64,000 nucleotides of DNA from Chloroflexota bacterium (GTDB taxonomy: Bacteria > Chloroflexota > Anaerolineae > Aggregatilineales > Phototrophicaceae), in NCBI GenBank assembly GCA_026706395.1, contig JAPOYU010000054.1, forward strand, positions 80,145 through 144,144, read 5' to 3'. This document shows positions 34,708 through 46,277 of this stretch, piece by piece (position 1 is the first letter of the stretch; every line of letters begins with the position of its first letter). Under the pieces are notes generated by a model. It was not told where the DNA came from. It ran no database searches and worked only from the letters and a program-made list of their open reading frames with translations. The translations under genes and the position numbers were made by a program.

Positions 34708-36516
34708 ATGATGAAGACGCATACTTGTGGCGAGCTGCGGGAGAAAGACGCCGGCATACCGGTCACTTTGGCGGGCTGGGTGAATCGGCGGCGGGATCAA
34801 GGCGGCTTGATCTTTATCGACCTGCGCGATCGCTGGGGCATTACGCAGGTGGTTGTCGATCTGGAGTCGGCGCCCGCTGCCCATGCCGTGGCTGATTCCG
34901 CCCGAAACGAGTATGTGCTGCAGGTGCGGGGCAATGTGCGGATTCGGCCCGAAGGCACTGCCAATCCTGAATTGGCGACCGGCGACATTGATATCGTCGC
35001 CGATGACATCGTTATCCTCAATCGTTCGCGGACGCCGCCGTTTTACATCAACAGAGATGAAGGCGCCGTTGATGAGGCGCTGCGCATGCGGCACCGCTAC
35101 CTGGACTTGCGTCGTGAGCCGATGCAAGAGAATATCTTGCTGCGGCACAGAACTGTGAAGTTCATCCGTGACTTTCTTGACACCGAAGACTTTGTCGAGA
35201 TCGAAACGCCGATTCTCTTCAAGACCACGCCGGAAGGGGCGCGCGATTTCTTGGTGCCGAGCCGCTTGCAGCCGGGCATGTTCTATGCCTTGCCACAATC
35301 CCCACAGCAGCTCAAGCAACTGCTGATGGTCGGCGGGTTTGAACGCTATTTTCAGATCGCTCGCTGCTTCCGCGATGAAGACTTGCGCGGCGACCGGCAG
35401 CCGGAATTCACCCAGCTCGACCTGGAAATGAGCTTCGTCGAGCGCGAAGACGTGATGCAGTTGATGGAAAGGCTTGCGACCGCGATTGTCAAGGAGATCA
35501 CACCGGGTAAGCGCCTGATCGCGGAGCCGTTTCCACGTATTTCCTATCAAGACGCGCTGGAGCAATATGGCACTGATCGTCCCGATATACGCTTTGACTT
35601 GCGGGCGATCGACATCAGCCATATTGCCGGGCGCTGCGCGTTTCCCATATTTGTTGAGAACGTGAAAGCGGGCAAGCAGGTCAAGTGCATGCGTGTGCCC
35701 GGCGTCGCCGGCGCCCTTAGCGGCACGCAGTTGCGGAAGGTCGCGCGGGACCTCGAGAATACGGCGAGGCGAGCCGGCGCAAAGGGGCTGGCCTACATCA
35801 CCGTGCCGGCCGACCCGGCAGGCGAACTGCGCGGGCCGATCGGCAAATTCTTCAGTGTTGACCTCAAGCTGGAATTGCTGGAGGCGGTGGCTGCCGAAGG
35901 CGGTGATTTGCTGCTCTTCATGTCGGATAGGGACGAGATTGTATATGCGGTGACGGATCTGCTGCGCAATCACTTCAAGACGGAACTGGACCTGGACGAC
36001 GATCTGCTGGCGTTCTGCTGGGTTTATGACTTCCCCGAATTCATCCGCGATGAAGAAAACGACCGCTGGGATCCGTCTCAGCACATGTTTACTATGCCAC
36101 TGCCCGAGGATTTGCATTTGCTGGATAGCGACCCCGGCGCTGCGCGTGGCTCACAATACGACCTTGTTTGCAATGGCTACGAAGTGGGCGGCGGCAGCAT
36201 TCGGATCCATGACCGCGCGATCCAGGAAAAGATATTCCCGCTTATTGGCCAGAGCATGGAGCACGCGATGGAAGAATTCGGGCACATGCTGGAAGCATTT
36301 GAGTACGGCGCGCCGCCGCACGGTGGCATGGCCTGGGGCATCGACCGGCTGGTAATGCTTTTGGCGGGCACAGCAAACATACGTGAGGTGATCGCCTTTC
36401 CGAAGACGCAGGGCGGCACGGACATCATGGCGCAGGCGCCGTCCCCGGCCGACGCGGAGCAACTCAGCGAATTGTATATTCAGTTGGCCCTCCCCGAAAG
36501 CGAAGGACAACTCTAA
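34708..36516 (+). CDS. aspS: Aspartyl-tRNA synthetase
   Basis: 602 aa, normal for the bacterial type. It has the N-terminal OB fold (VTLAGWVNRRRDQGGLIFIDLRDR), class II motif 2 (FERYFQIARCFRDEDLRGDRQPEFTQLD), the inserted GAD domain (around residues 300-420) and motif 3 (GGMAWGIDRLVMLL). It charges tRNA-Asp. The frame is open back to 34600, but the extra residues are not family-like; GGGAG lies about ten bases before this ATG. Whether it is discriminating or also charges tRNA-Asn cannot be settled by eye. Confidence 0.95.
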   Translation: MMKTHTCGELREKDAGIPVTLAGWVNRRRDQGGLIFIDLRDRWGITQVVVDLESAPAAHAVADSARNEYVLQVRGNVRIRPEGTANPELATGDIDIVADDIVILNRSRTPPFYINRDEGAVDEALRMRHRYLDLRREPMQENILLRHRTVKFIRDFLDTEDFVEIETPILFKTTPEGARDFLVPSRLQPGMFYALPQSPQQLKQLLMVGGFERYFQIARCFRDEDLRGDRQPEFTQLDLEMSFVEREDVMQLMERLATAIVKEITPGKRLIAEPFPRISYQDALEQYGTDRPDIRFDLRAIDISHIAGRCAFPIFVENVKAGKQVKCMRVPGVAGALSGTQLRKVARDLENTARRAGAKGLAYITVPADPAGELRGPIGKFFSVDLKLELLEAVAAEGGDLLLFMSDRDEIVYAVTDLLRNHFKTELDLDDDLLAFCWVYDFPEFIRDEENDRWDPSQHMFTMPLPEDLHLLDSDPGAARGSQYDLVCNGYEVGGGSIRIHDRAIQEKIFPLIGQSMEHAMEEFGHMLEAFEYGAPPHGGMAWGIDRLVMLLAGTANIREVIAFPKTQGGTDIMAQAPSPADAEQLSELYIQLALPESEGQL

Positions 36517-36564
36517 GGCGCATGCCCTGTCGCCGCAGGAAGTGCGCCCGGTTTCAGCGCAGGT

Positions 36565-37266
36565 CTATTTCTCGGCATCCGCAGTATTCAAGATGTTGCC
36601 GTGTACCAGGCCGGCGATGATGCCCCCGCCGAATATACCGATCAGATAGGGGATCAGATATGACGTATCGCCGGCGACAAGCGCGGGACCTAGCGTACGC
36701 GACGGATTCAGCGAGGCGCCGGTTGCTGGACCGCCAGCCAGGATGCTGGCAGCAAGCGTAAAGCCGATGGCGACGCCGGCCAGCTTTCCCGCTTTACCGA
36801 AGGCGGCCGCTTGCATTACCGCGCTGACCAGGAAGAAGGTCAGTATCGCTTCATAGACCGCCGCGGTCCAAACCGAGTCCTGCGTCAGGAAGCCGGTAGT
36901 TTGGCCGAAGTTGTAGGCGCTTTCGCCCAGAAAAGCGGCCACGCCGGCATTGTCCTGCGGGAAGACCGATACGAGCGCAAGCGCGGCGATGATGCCGCCG
37001 ATGAACTGCGCCACGATGAAATAAGCCGACTTGGTTGCGCTCTGTTGTCCTCCGACCGTCAGCCCCAAGGTAACCGCCGGATTGACTTGGGCGCCCGAGA
37101 TGTGCCCGTAGGTATAGATCAGAGCGCAAAGAATCAAGCCGTGCGCGAGAGCGGGCACGACCACGCCAAATATCGGCGCCACGAGAACGGCCGCCGCCCC
37201 GACAAAAACCAATACAAAGGTGCCGATCAACTCGGCGAGACTTTCTCTCATCAAATCATTGTCCAC
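36565..37266 (-). CDS. Aquaporin (MIP family)
   Basis: 233 aa with six helices. The first pore motif is SGAQVNPAVT. The second is GASLNPSRTLGPAL, that is NPS instead of NPA. It conducts water or small solutes across the membrane. The start is a GTG (VDNDLMRESLAE): AGAGGAGT lies seven bases upstream, whereas the longer form starting at 37302 has no such site. It is a single gene, convergent with aspS. Confidence 0.9.
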   Translation of the reverse strand: MDNDLMRESLAELIGTFVLVFVGAAAVLVAPIFGVVVPALAHGLILCALIYTYGHISGAQVNPAVTLGLTVGGQQSATKSAYFIVAQFIGGIIAALALVSVFPQDNAGVAAFLGESAYNFGQTTGFLTQDSVWTAAVYEAILTFFLVSAVMQAAAFGKAGKLAGVAIGFTLAASILAGGPATGASLNPSRTLGPALVAGDTSYLIPYLIGIFGGGIIAGLVHGNILNTADAEK

Positions 37267-37366
37267 GATATGACTCCTCTTTAACCGGGGATCTGAAATC
37301 ACGACAATCCCATTATATGTCTTGCCTGGAATCTTGCGCCGGATGGAAGCGCCGGGATTGCCTGAT

Positions 37367-37395
37367 TTGACAGCCTTGGGGCGATCTGCTATAAA
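37367..37395 (+). promoter_or_regulatory. Near-consensus promoter of a non-coding RNA unit
   Basis: TTGACA at 37367-37372, exactly 17 bases, then TATAAA at 37390-37395. The predicted start is about 37402-37404. Confidence 0.8.
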
Positions 37396-37401
37396 CTGCT
37401 T

Positions 37402-37616
37402 CGCCTGCTGTATACGTGATAGAACTATACGTGCCGAGCCAACATTCTCTAAAGGGGAGTCTATCTTCGGTAGCCCATGTAATAGGCCAGAGCCAAAACA
37501 GCGGTTGTCGAGCGATTCCCGGCCTGAATTATTTCAGGTTCGAGACACTATGGCTACACGGTACAGTGGGTAAGATCTAATTGGCAGCGCGCGGATCCCG
37601 TTCGCTGCCGTTTTTT
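37402..37616 (+). ncRNA. ssrS: Structured RNA of ~215 nt, candidate 6S RNA
   Basis: It has no coding capacity, a strong promoter and a strong terminator. The 5' and 3' parts pair: CC (37404-37405), CTGTA (37408-37412) and CGTG (37415-37418) with CACG (37557-37560), TACAG (37562-37566) and GG (37569-37570). This forms an interrupted closing stem starting at the predicted +1. It is followed by an open bubble of about 16 x 14 bases, then CGAGCC pairing with GGTTCG, a UUCG-capped hairpin (~37461-37475), and a small hairpin CCTGAA-TTAT-TTCAGG in the 3' strand. This closing stem, bubble and terminal stem layout is that of 6S RNA, which mimics an open promoter to bind RNA polymerase. The AGCCAAAACAGCG segment recalls the E. 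coli 6S AGCCTTAAAACTGCG. Not proven. Confidence 0.5.
37583..37616 (+). terminator. Intrinsic terminator of the candidate 6S RNA
   Basis: Stem GGCAGCG (37583-37589) with CGCTGCC (37603-37609), followed by GTTTTTT. Confidence 0.88.
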
Positions 37617-37682
37617 CTGTGCGTCCGCGCCAGCTTGGAACGCCCGCGCCCGCGTGCTCTCCTGTGTCGGTGCCGCGCATTC

Positions 37683-38963
37683 TTAACCGGCATAATCTTC
37701 CCCAAAGGTATCGCGCAATAGCACCGGCAAACGCTCAACGATAGGAATCAGCACTTGCTGCTGATATTCCTCGGTCGTGTATTCCTGTAAGTATTCGAAA
37801 TTCATCACCCGCATCGATATGTTGTCCGCTTGAATATCGCGGGCGAAAAATGCCAACTGCACGATCTGCTCCAACTCCAGCCCGGTCCGCAGATTCTGGC
37901 TCAGACTGCTGAGGAAGGCGGGCATCTGGCCGATAAGCTGCAGAAAGTTCATGCCAAGCGCGCGGTCGCGAATACCGTTCAGAACCTGTTGCTGGCGCCC
38001 AGCTCTCAGTACATCGTTATTGCCGTGCCTGGTGCGGGCGAAGCGAAGCGCATCTTCGCCGTTGAGGATATGTGTTCCCGGCGCCAAATAGAATGGATCG
38101 TAGCCGTAGTTGTCGTCCGGGTAGCGCTCGTCGTTGATGGCGGAATCAATTGTCACCTCAATGCCGTTCAAAAGATCAACAGTATCTACCAGCACTTTGA
38201 AATCGACCAATACGTAGTTATGCACGCGCATGCCCAGATTCCAGCTTATCGTCTGCTGCAAAAGCCGCGGTCCGCCGCCGGCAGCGCGTACCTCGCCCAA
38301 GAAATAGGCGCGGTTTATGCGGTCGCGTTCGTCTTGGCCGGGGATCTCGACCCAGAGGTCGCGCGGTATACTTAGCAGGCCGATACTATCGGTGGCCGGG
38401 GCGATGCTGACGAGCATAAGGCTATCCGTGCGGACGGGTTCATTCGACTGATCTTGCCGGCGATCCAAGCCTGCTACGATGATTGTGTAGCGCGATTGCC
38501 CATCCCAGGGCACCAAGTCTATGAGGCTGCCATCGTCGAGCCGCAAGACATCGACGCCGACGCGCCGACCATCAGCGATGAATTCACTCCGCGCGTCAAC
38601 CGGCGTTGGCAGCATGGGTGTCAAGTCCGCGGTGGGCATGGCGATCTGCGCCGAGTGCGGCACACGCACGAGCACAAACATGGCGACGATCAGGAAACCA
38701 AAGACAGATACCATGCCACCTGCTAAGATGACCCAGGCCCATTCGTTACGTCGGCGCCGATTCTGCGCCCGGCGCTGGAGTTTTCGCGCCGAGGGCCGTC
38801 GCTGCGGGAGGGCCGCGGCTCTCTCCCGATTCTGAGTAAACTGCGCAGTGCTATACAGGGGCGCCGCGTTGTTTGATGTCGCGCGCCGGCTGTGCGGGGG
38901 CACATTGGCCATTGAAACGCTGGCTGTTGATTCGCTAGGTTTCTCTTGGATCCGCTGGGACAT
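37683..38963 (-). CDS. LytR-CpsA-Psr (LCP) family protein
   Basis: 426 aa from this start. A ~70-residue Arg-rich cytoplasmic tail precedes one transmembrane helix (~75-99), then an extracellular LCP domain with RTDSLMLVSI, LLSIPRDLWVEIPG and FARTRHGNNDVLRAGRQQ. LCP enzymes attach polyprenyl-linked glycopolymers to the cell wall or related acceptors. The frame stays open to 39023 but that would overlap the divergent gene. Neither start has a good ribosome binding site. Confidence 0.88.
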   Translation of the reverse strand: MSQRIQEKPSESTASVSMANVPPHSRRATSNNAAPLYSTAQFTQNRERAAALPQRRPSARKLQRRAQNRRRRNEWAWVILAGGMVSVFGFLIVAMFVLVRVPHSAQIAMPTADLTPMLPTPVDARSEFIADGRRVGVDVLRLDDGSLIDLVPWDGQSRYTIIVAGLDRRQDQSNEPVRTDSLMLVSIAPATDSIGLLSIPRDLWVEIPGQDERDRINRAYFLGEVRAAGGGPRLLQQTISWNLGMRVHNYVLVDFKVLVDTVDLLNGIEVTIDSAINDERYPDDNYGYDPFYLAPGTHILNGEDALRFARTRHGNNDVLRAGRQQQVLNGIRDRALGMNFLQLIGQMPAFLSSLSQNLRTGLELEQIVQLAFFARDIQADNISMRVMNFEYLQEYTTEEYQQQVLIPIVERLPVLLRDTFGEDYAG

Positions 38964-39016
38964 GCCGAAATGAATCCGTTCGTGAACGCATCTGCCAGTA
39001 TAGGGGTGGTCACAGA

Positions 39017-39835
39017 ATGGCACAAATGCGGAGCATACTAGAACCGGAATTCAACGACGGCGCCTGGAATATGGCGGTTGACAGCGCCATTGTCGATGCG
39101 GTTTCTGCTGGAAAGCAGCCGCCAACATTGCGGCTGTACGGCTGGGATCCTTTCTGTCTGTCTCTAGGATATGGCCAGCGTTTGCGGGACGCAGATCTGC
39201 GGTCGCTCAGCGCCAGCGGCTGGGATATAGTGCGCCGGCCCACTGGCGGCAAAGCGATCCTGCACGGTGACGAATTGACGTACAGCCTTTGTATGCCGAT
39301 CAATCATCCTCTTTCAAGCGGCGACGTAGTCGAGAGTTATCGTCGGATAAGCGTCGGTTTGTTGCGAGCCTTGGAAAGCCTGGGGCTCTCGGCATCCGCG
39401 CGGCGTCAAGGTTCAAGCGCTCGCCACCGAGCAGCCGGGCCTGTCTGCTTCGAACAGTCATCTCACTATGAAATCGTGGTTGATGGACGCAAGCTGATCG
39501 GCAGCGCGCAGTTGAGGCGGAAAGGCGTTTTGCTGCAACACGGCACGATTCCGCTTGGCGGCGATGTGACTCGTATATGCGATGTGCTGGTCTTCGACAG
39601 CGAAGATGATCGTGACGAGCAGAGGACGCGCCTTCGCGAGCGCGCCGCGACGCTGGCGCAGGTTTTGGGACGTGAGCCGAGCTGGGCGGAAGTTGCCGCG
39701 GCGCTCGAACGCGGCTTCTCCGAAAACCTTGATGCTCCGCTTAATCGCGATCGACTTTCGGAATGCGAGGCAGCCCGGGCTCATGCGCTGCGGGAGGAGC
39801 GATACGCCAATCCCAAATGGACGAATAAGCGATAG
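39017..39835 (+). CDS. Lipoate/octanoate transferase family protein (LipM-like)
   Basis: 272 aa BPL/LplA/LipB fold. RRPTGGKAILHGDELTYS matches the acyl-binding region, and VDGRKLIGSAQLRRKGVLLQHGTI carries the conserved Lys. GPVCFEQSSHYEI has a Cys at the place used by B. subtilis LipM, so octanoyl transfer from acyl-ACP is more likely than ATP-dependent lipoate ligation. It feeds lipoylation of GcvH or 2-oxoacid dehydrogenases. It is divergent from the LCP gene with a short shared upstream region. Confidence 0.83.
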   Translation: MAQMRSILEPEFNDGAWNMAVDSAIVDAVSAGKQPPTLRLYGWDPFCLSLGYGQRLRDADLRSLSASGWDIVRRPTGGKAILHGDELTYSLCMPINHPLSSGDVVESYRRISVGLLRALESLGLSASARRQGSSARHRAAGPVCFEQSSHYEIVVDGRKLIGSAQLRRKGVLLQHGTIPLGGDVTRICDVLVFDSEDDRDEQRTRLRERAATLAQVLGREPSWAEVAAALERGFSENLDAPLNRDRLSECEAARAHALREERYANPKWTNKR

Positions 39836-39867
39836 ACCTACAGCGGTAAAACAGCATTTCGCTGCCC

Positions 39868-41091
39868 TCATAGCACACGCAAGAGCAACCCCTTGAGGTA
39901 TTCGCCTTCGGGAAAGCTGAGACTTACGGGATGATCGGCTGCTGCTGAAAGCTGTTGGATAACCTGCGCCCGCCTGCCGGAATCAGCCAGAGCGCCGAAT
40001 ACAATTTTTTGAAACAAGTCTCGACTGACGCCACCGGAACAGGAAAATGTCATCAAGTAGCCACCTTCCTTGATCAATTTGAAGGCGTTCAGATTCAGGT
40101 CCTTGTAGCCGCGCGCCGCACGCTGGATTTGGCCCTTGGTCATAGCGAACTTCGGCGGATCAAGCACGACGAAGTCAAATGTTTCCTTCGCCTGTACAAG
40201 GTGACGCAAATACTCAAATCCGTCCGCAAGAATGAATTCCACGCTGTCGCCGTGCCTGGCTTGGTCGAAGCCGTTGCGCAGAAAATTGCGCTCCGCCAAC
40301 TCCAGCGCTTGCCGAGATGCATCGACATTGACAGAATGAAGCTCCCCAAAATGCCTGGCCGCGAGGGCGAATCCACCGGTGTAGCTGAAGAGGTTCAACA
40401 GCTTTGCAGTTCCACAAGTTTCCCCAAGATATCGATTGATCAGATCGGCAAGGAGGCGGCGATTGTCGCGCTGATCGAGATAGAACCCAGTCTTGTGACC
40501 ACTCCCGATGTCAACGAGGCAGGCGACGTCTTTTTCAATGATCTCCACCAGTTCGGGGAGCGGTCCGCCGCGCAGCAAGCCGACTGTCGAGCTCAGGCCT
40601 TCCTTCTGGCGAACTGGAACATCGCTGCGTTCGTAGATGTTTTCGGCGCCTGTTAGGTCAGCCAGCAAATCCGCTATCCCCGCCTTTTGCTCGTCGATAT
40701 AGCGGGTTAATGCTTGCAGGACGTACCATTCGGCATATCGGTCGATGATGAGACCGGGCAGATAGTCACTTTCCCCGTTGACCAGGCGGCAGGCTGATCC
40801 GGCTGACGCGGCGCCGAGCTCTTGGCGCAGGCTCAAAGCGCGTTTGAGTTGTGTTCGCCACCAGTCGGCGTCGATCGGCTCGTCTTCCCAAGACAGTATC
40901 CGCACCTGGATCTGCGACTGAGAATTCCAGTAACCTCGCGCCAGGAAGCGGTCTTTGTGGTCGACGACGCTGACAAGCTCACTATCGACGGCATTCTCGG
41001 CATGGGCGATCGCGCCGGAGAAAATCCAGGGATGGCGGTTGCGGATGGGCTTTTCTCGTCCCCGCCTTATGCGCACTATGCCTTGGGTCAT
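39868..41091 (-). CDS. Class I rRNA methyltransferase, RlmI-like (PUA + SAM domain)
   Basis: 407 aa. The N-terminal PUA domain (residues ~1-75) starts VRIRRGREKPIRNRHPWIFSGAI. The central EEHD-like region ends in VDIGSGHKTGFYLDQRDNR. The SAM site is LLNLFSYTGGFALAA with DFVVLDPPKFA, and MTFSCSGGVS holds the likely catalytic Cys. RlmI makes m5C1962 in 23S rRNA; that exact target is inferred. It is downstream of ligA on the same strand, 15 bases apart. Confidence 0.9.
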   Translation of the reverse strand: MTQGIVRIRRGREKPIRNRHPWIFSGAIAHAENAVDSELVSVVDHKDRFLARGYWNSQSQIQVRILSWEDEPIDADWWRTQLKRALSLRQELGAASAGSACRLVNGESDYLPGLIIDRYAEWYVLQALTRYIDEQKAGIADLLADLTGAENIYERSDVPVRQKEGLSSTVGLLRGGPLPELVEIIEKDVACLVDIGSGHKTGFYLDQRDNRRLLADLINRYLGETCGTAKLLNLFSYTGGFALAARHFGELHSVNVDASRQALELAERNFLRNGFDQARHGDSVEFILADGFEYLRHLVQAKETFDFVVLDPPKFAMTKGQIQRAARGYKDLNLNAFKLIKEGGYLMTFSCSGGVSRDLFQKIVFGALADSGRRAQVIQQLSAAADHPVSLSFPEGEYLKGLLLRVL

Positions 41092-41106
41092 GCTAGGGCT
41101 CTCGCG

Positions 41107-44072
<2,966 letters not shown>

Positions 44073-44090
44073 TCTCGTGCTCCGACCGGA

Positions 44091-45842
44091 TCAGGGACGG
44101 CTCTTCAACCAGCGGGAAAAGCGATCGAAGGACCAGGTGTTGACGACATGACGCGCCTCAACCCAGCCTCGCCGCGCGTTGGTCACGCCGTAGGGCATGA
44201 GATCAAGCTGCGCGATCCGATGGGCGTCGGTATTGACGGCGAGGGGGACGCCCATGTCTTTCGCCAACCGCGCCAACTCCGGCTTGAGATCGAGGCGCAG
44301 CGGATTGGCGTTGATTTCCAAAATCGTGTCCTGCTCTTTCGCCGCCGCCAGCACGGCGTCCCAATCGGCATCGACCGCTTCACGATTGGGGAATTGGCGC
44401 GCCGACGGATGCCCGATCATGTCGACGTGCGGGTTTTGAATCGCATTGAGCAGACGCTGCGTCACTTGCTCGCGTTTCTGCTGCAATCCGGAATGGAGCG
44501 AAGCGATGACAAAGTCCATCTGCGCCAGAATCTCATCCGGGTAGTCCATCCCCCCATCGGCTTTGATATCCATTTCCGTGCCGGCGAGAATCTGGATCAC
44601 GTCACCCATTTCAGCATTGAGTTGGCGCACCTCTTCCGCCTGCGCCAGGAGCCGCTCAATGCTCAGACCATTGGCGATGCCCAGGCTGCGCGAATGATCG
44701 GTGATGACAATGTATTTGTGACCGCGCTCGATGCAGGCTTCTACCATCTCCCGTATCGTATTCTTGCCGTCGCTCCAGGTGCTGTGCATGTGCAGATCAG
44801 CGACGATGTCCACGCGGGTGATGAGCTGCGGCAATCGGCCTTCGCGCGCCGCTTCAATTTCGCCACTATCCTCGCGCAACTCGGGCGGAACATATTGCAA
44901 TCCTAGGGTCTCATAGACCTGCTCTTCGCTGTCGCAGAGGATCTTCTCGGCGGTTTCGATTATCGTCCTGTTCTCGTCTACTGGGCTGAGGGCATGCTCG
45001 TTCAGGCTAAGACCTTGCTCAAGCGCGATCCCCCGCAACTTGACGTTGTGCGCCAAGCTGCCGGTGAAGTAATTGAGCGCCGTGCCCCAGCGCGCCTTTT
45101 CCAGCACGCGTACGTCCACTTGCAGTCCGGAGAGAAGTTCGACTGAACTCTTTGTCGGTCCGTGGCCCAGCACGCGGGCGACATTCTCCATAGCAACAAA
45201 TCGACCCATAATAGGCGCAGCGGCGTCGCTGGCGATGAGGATGTCCACATCTCCGATCGTCTCGCGACCGCGGCGGATGCTGCCAGCGAGGGCGCCACCC
45301 TGCGCTTCCGGCAATTCCAGCAGGTGGTCGAGGATACTCTGCGCCGCCGGCAGGGCGTCGCCGATGTTGGACCGCCCGGTCTGGCGAGACAGCGCCTCGA
45401 TGCCATCGAGAATCTTCTGCTGGCTTTTCGCCCCCATGCCCGGCAGCCCCGTGAGCTTGCCGGCGTCGGCGGCGGTCTGCAATTCCGCCACTGTGGTGAT
45501 ATCCAACCGGTCCCAAAAGAGCTTGGCTTTCTTTGGTCCGACGCCATTGATATGCATAATGTCGACCAGGCCTTCGGGGATTTCCGCCTTGAGCCGCTCA
45601 TAGAATTCAAGCTGGTCTGTTTCAAGCATTTCGTCGATCTTCGCTGCGATCGTCTTGCCGATGTAGCTGAGATCGGTCAGGCCGCCCTCGCTTGAAATCA
45701 CACGCAAGTCGCGGGGCAGGGCGCGAATCGTTTCCCCCGCCCGGCGGTAGGACAATACTCGATGGATATTGTCACCGCGGATCTGCAGCATGTCGGCGCA
45801 GCGTTCGAAGATATTGGCGATTTCCCGATTGCTGAGGCTCAA
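44091..45842 (-). CDS. polX: PolX-type DNA polymerase / 3'-5' exonuclease
   Basis: 583 aa. N-terminal helix-hairpin-helix motifs (INGVGPKKAKLFWDRL, LPGMGAKSQQKIL) precede the nucleotidyltransferase core GSIRRGRETIGDVDILIASD with the metal Asp pair. A C-terminal PHP domain follows (DLHMHSTWSDGKNTIREMVE, VITDHSRSLGIANGL). It acts in base-excision or gap-filling repair. The start is TTG: AGGAG lies seven bases upstream. It is the first gene of polX-SH3b-ligA-rlmI on the minus strand. Confidence 0.94.
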   Translation of the reverse strand: MSLSNREIANIFERCADMLQIRGDNIHRVLSYRRAGETIRALPRDLRVISSEGGLTDLSYIGKTIAAKIDEMLETDQLEFYERLKAEIPEGLVDIMHINGVGPKKAKLFWDRLDITTVAELQTAADAGKLTGLPGMGAKSQQKILDGIEALSRQTGRSNIGDALPAAQSILDHLLELPEAQGGALAGSIRRGRETIGDVDILIASDAAAPIMGRFVAMENVARVLGHGPTKSSVELLSGLQVDVRVLEKARWGTALNYFTGSLAHNVKLRGIALEQGLSLNEHALSPVDENRTIIETAEKILCDSEEQVYETLGLQYVPPELREDSGEIEAAREGRLPQLITRVDIVADLHMHSTWSDGKNTIREMVEACIERGHKYIVITDHSRSLGIANGLSIERLLAQAEEVRQLNAEMGDVIQILAGTEMDIKADGGMDYPDEILAQMDFVIASLHSGLQQKREQVTQRLLNAIQNPHVDMIGHPSARQFPNREAVDADWDAVLAAAKEQDTILEINANPLRLDLKPELARLAKDMGVPLAVNTDAHRIAQLDLMPYGVTNARRGWVEARHVVNTWSFDRFSRWLKSRP

Positions 45843-45938
45843 GTCACACTCCTGAAGTCGATAAACGAATTAGAACGCATATTCGAGAATAGTATACCAA
45901 AGTTTCATCAGTCCATAAAGACACTCTGCAGCTCATCC

Positions 45939-45967
45939 TTGACAGCGCCCGGGAAGCGCGTTAGCAT
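45939..45967 (+). promoter_or_regulatory. trp operon promoter
   Basis: TTGACA at 45939-45944, a 17-base spacer and TAGCAT at 45962-45967. The predicted start near 45974 opens the T-box leader. Confidence 0.65.
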
Positions 45968-45973
45968 TGAGCA

Positions 45974-46256
45974 AAACTGAATACTTTGAAAGACTGAGAA
46001 CCAGAGTAGTACGCGTCATCGTGCCGTTCAGAGAGTCGCCGGAAGCTGTGAAGGCGATACACGCAGAGATGTGGAATGGACTGGGGAGTCGCGCAGGTGA
46101 ACGGATAGCCCAATTAGCTTGCGTCGGTTTGCGCCCCGTCAACAGCGCCGGATATCGACCTAGGTCTGTATCCTTGGAGTGACCTGCAAAGGCAGGTAAT
46201 CAAGGTGGCACCGCGGGAACCCTTCTCGTCCTTGAACGGACGATTCGGGTTCTTTT
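45974..46256 (+). promoter_or_regulatory. T-box riboswitch (tryptophan) with terminator/antiterminator
   Basis: The T-box core AATCAAGGTGGCACCGCGGG lies at 46198-46217. AAGG (46202-46205) can pair with CCTT (46221-46224) to form the antiterminator. The competing terminator pairs GAACCC (46217-46222) with GGGTTC (46247-46252) and CGTCC with GGACG, followed by TTTTAGTTTT. The 5' part has a stem I-like region with GCCGGAAGCTGTGAAGGC, and TGG triplets at 46071-46085 that can serve as the specifier. Uncharged tRNA-Trp should switch on trpE-A. Confidence 0.9.
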
Positions 46257-46277
46257 AGTTTTAGAGGAGAGGCAACC

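Noticed and set aside
34465..36117. A 550-codon minus-strand frame antisense to aspS
   Set aside because: A shadow of the GC-rich aspS coding sequence; no recognisable domains.
45967..46182. A 71-codon plus-strand frame before trpE
   Set aside because: It lies inside the T-box leader and its length follows from that RNA, not from a protein.
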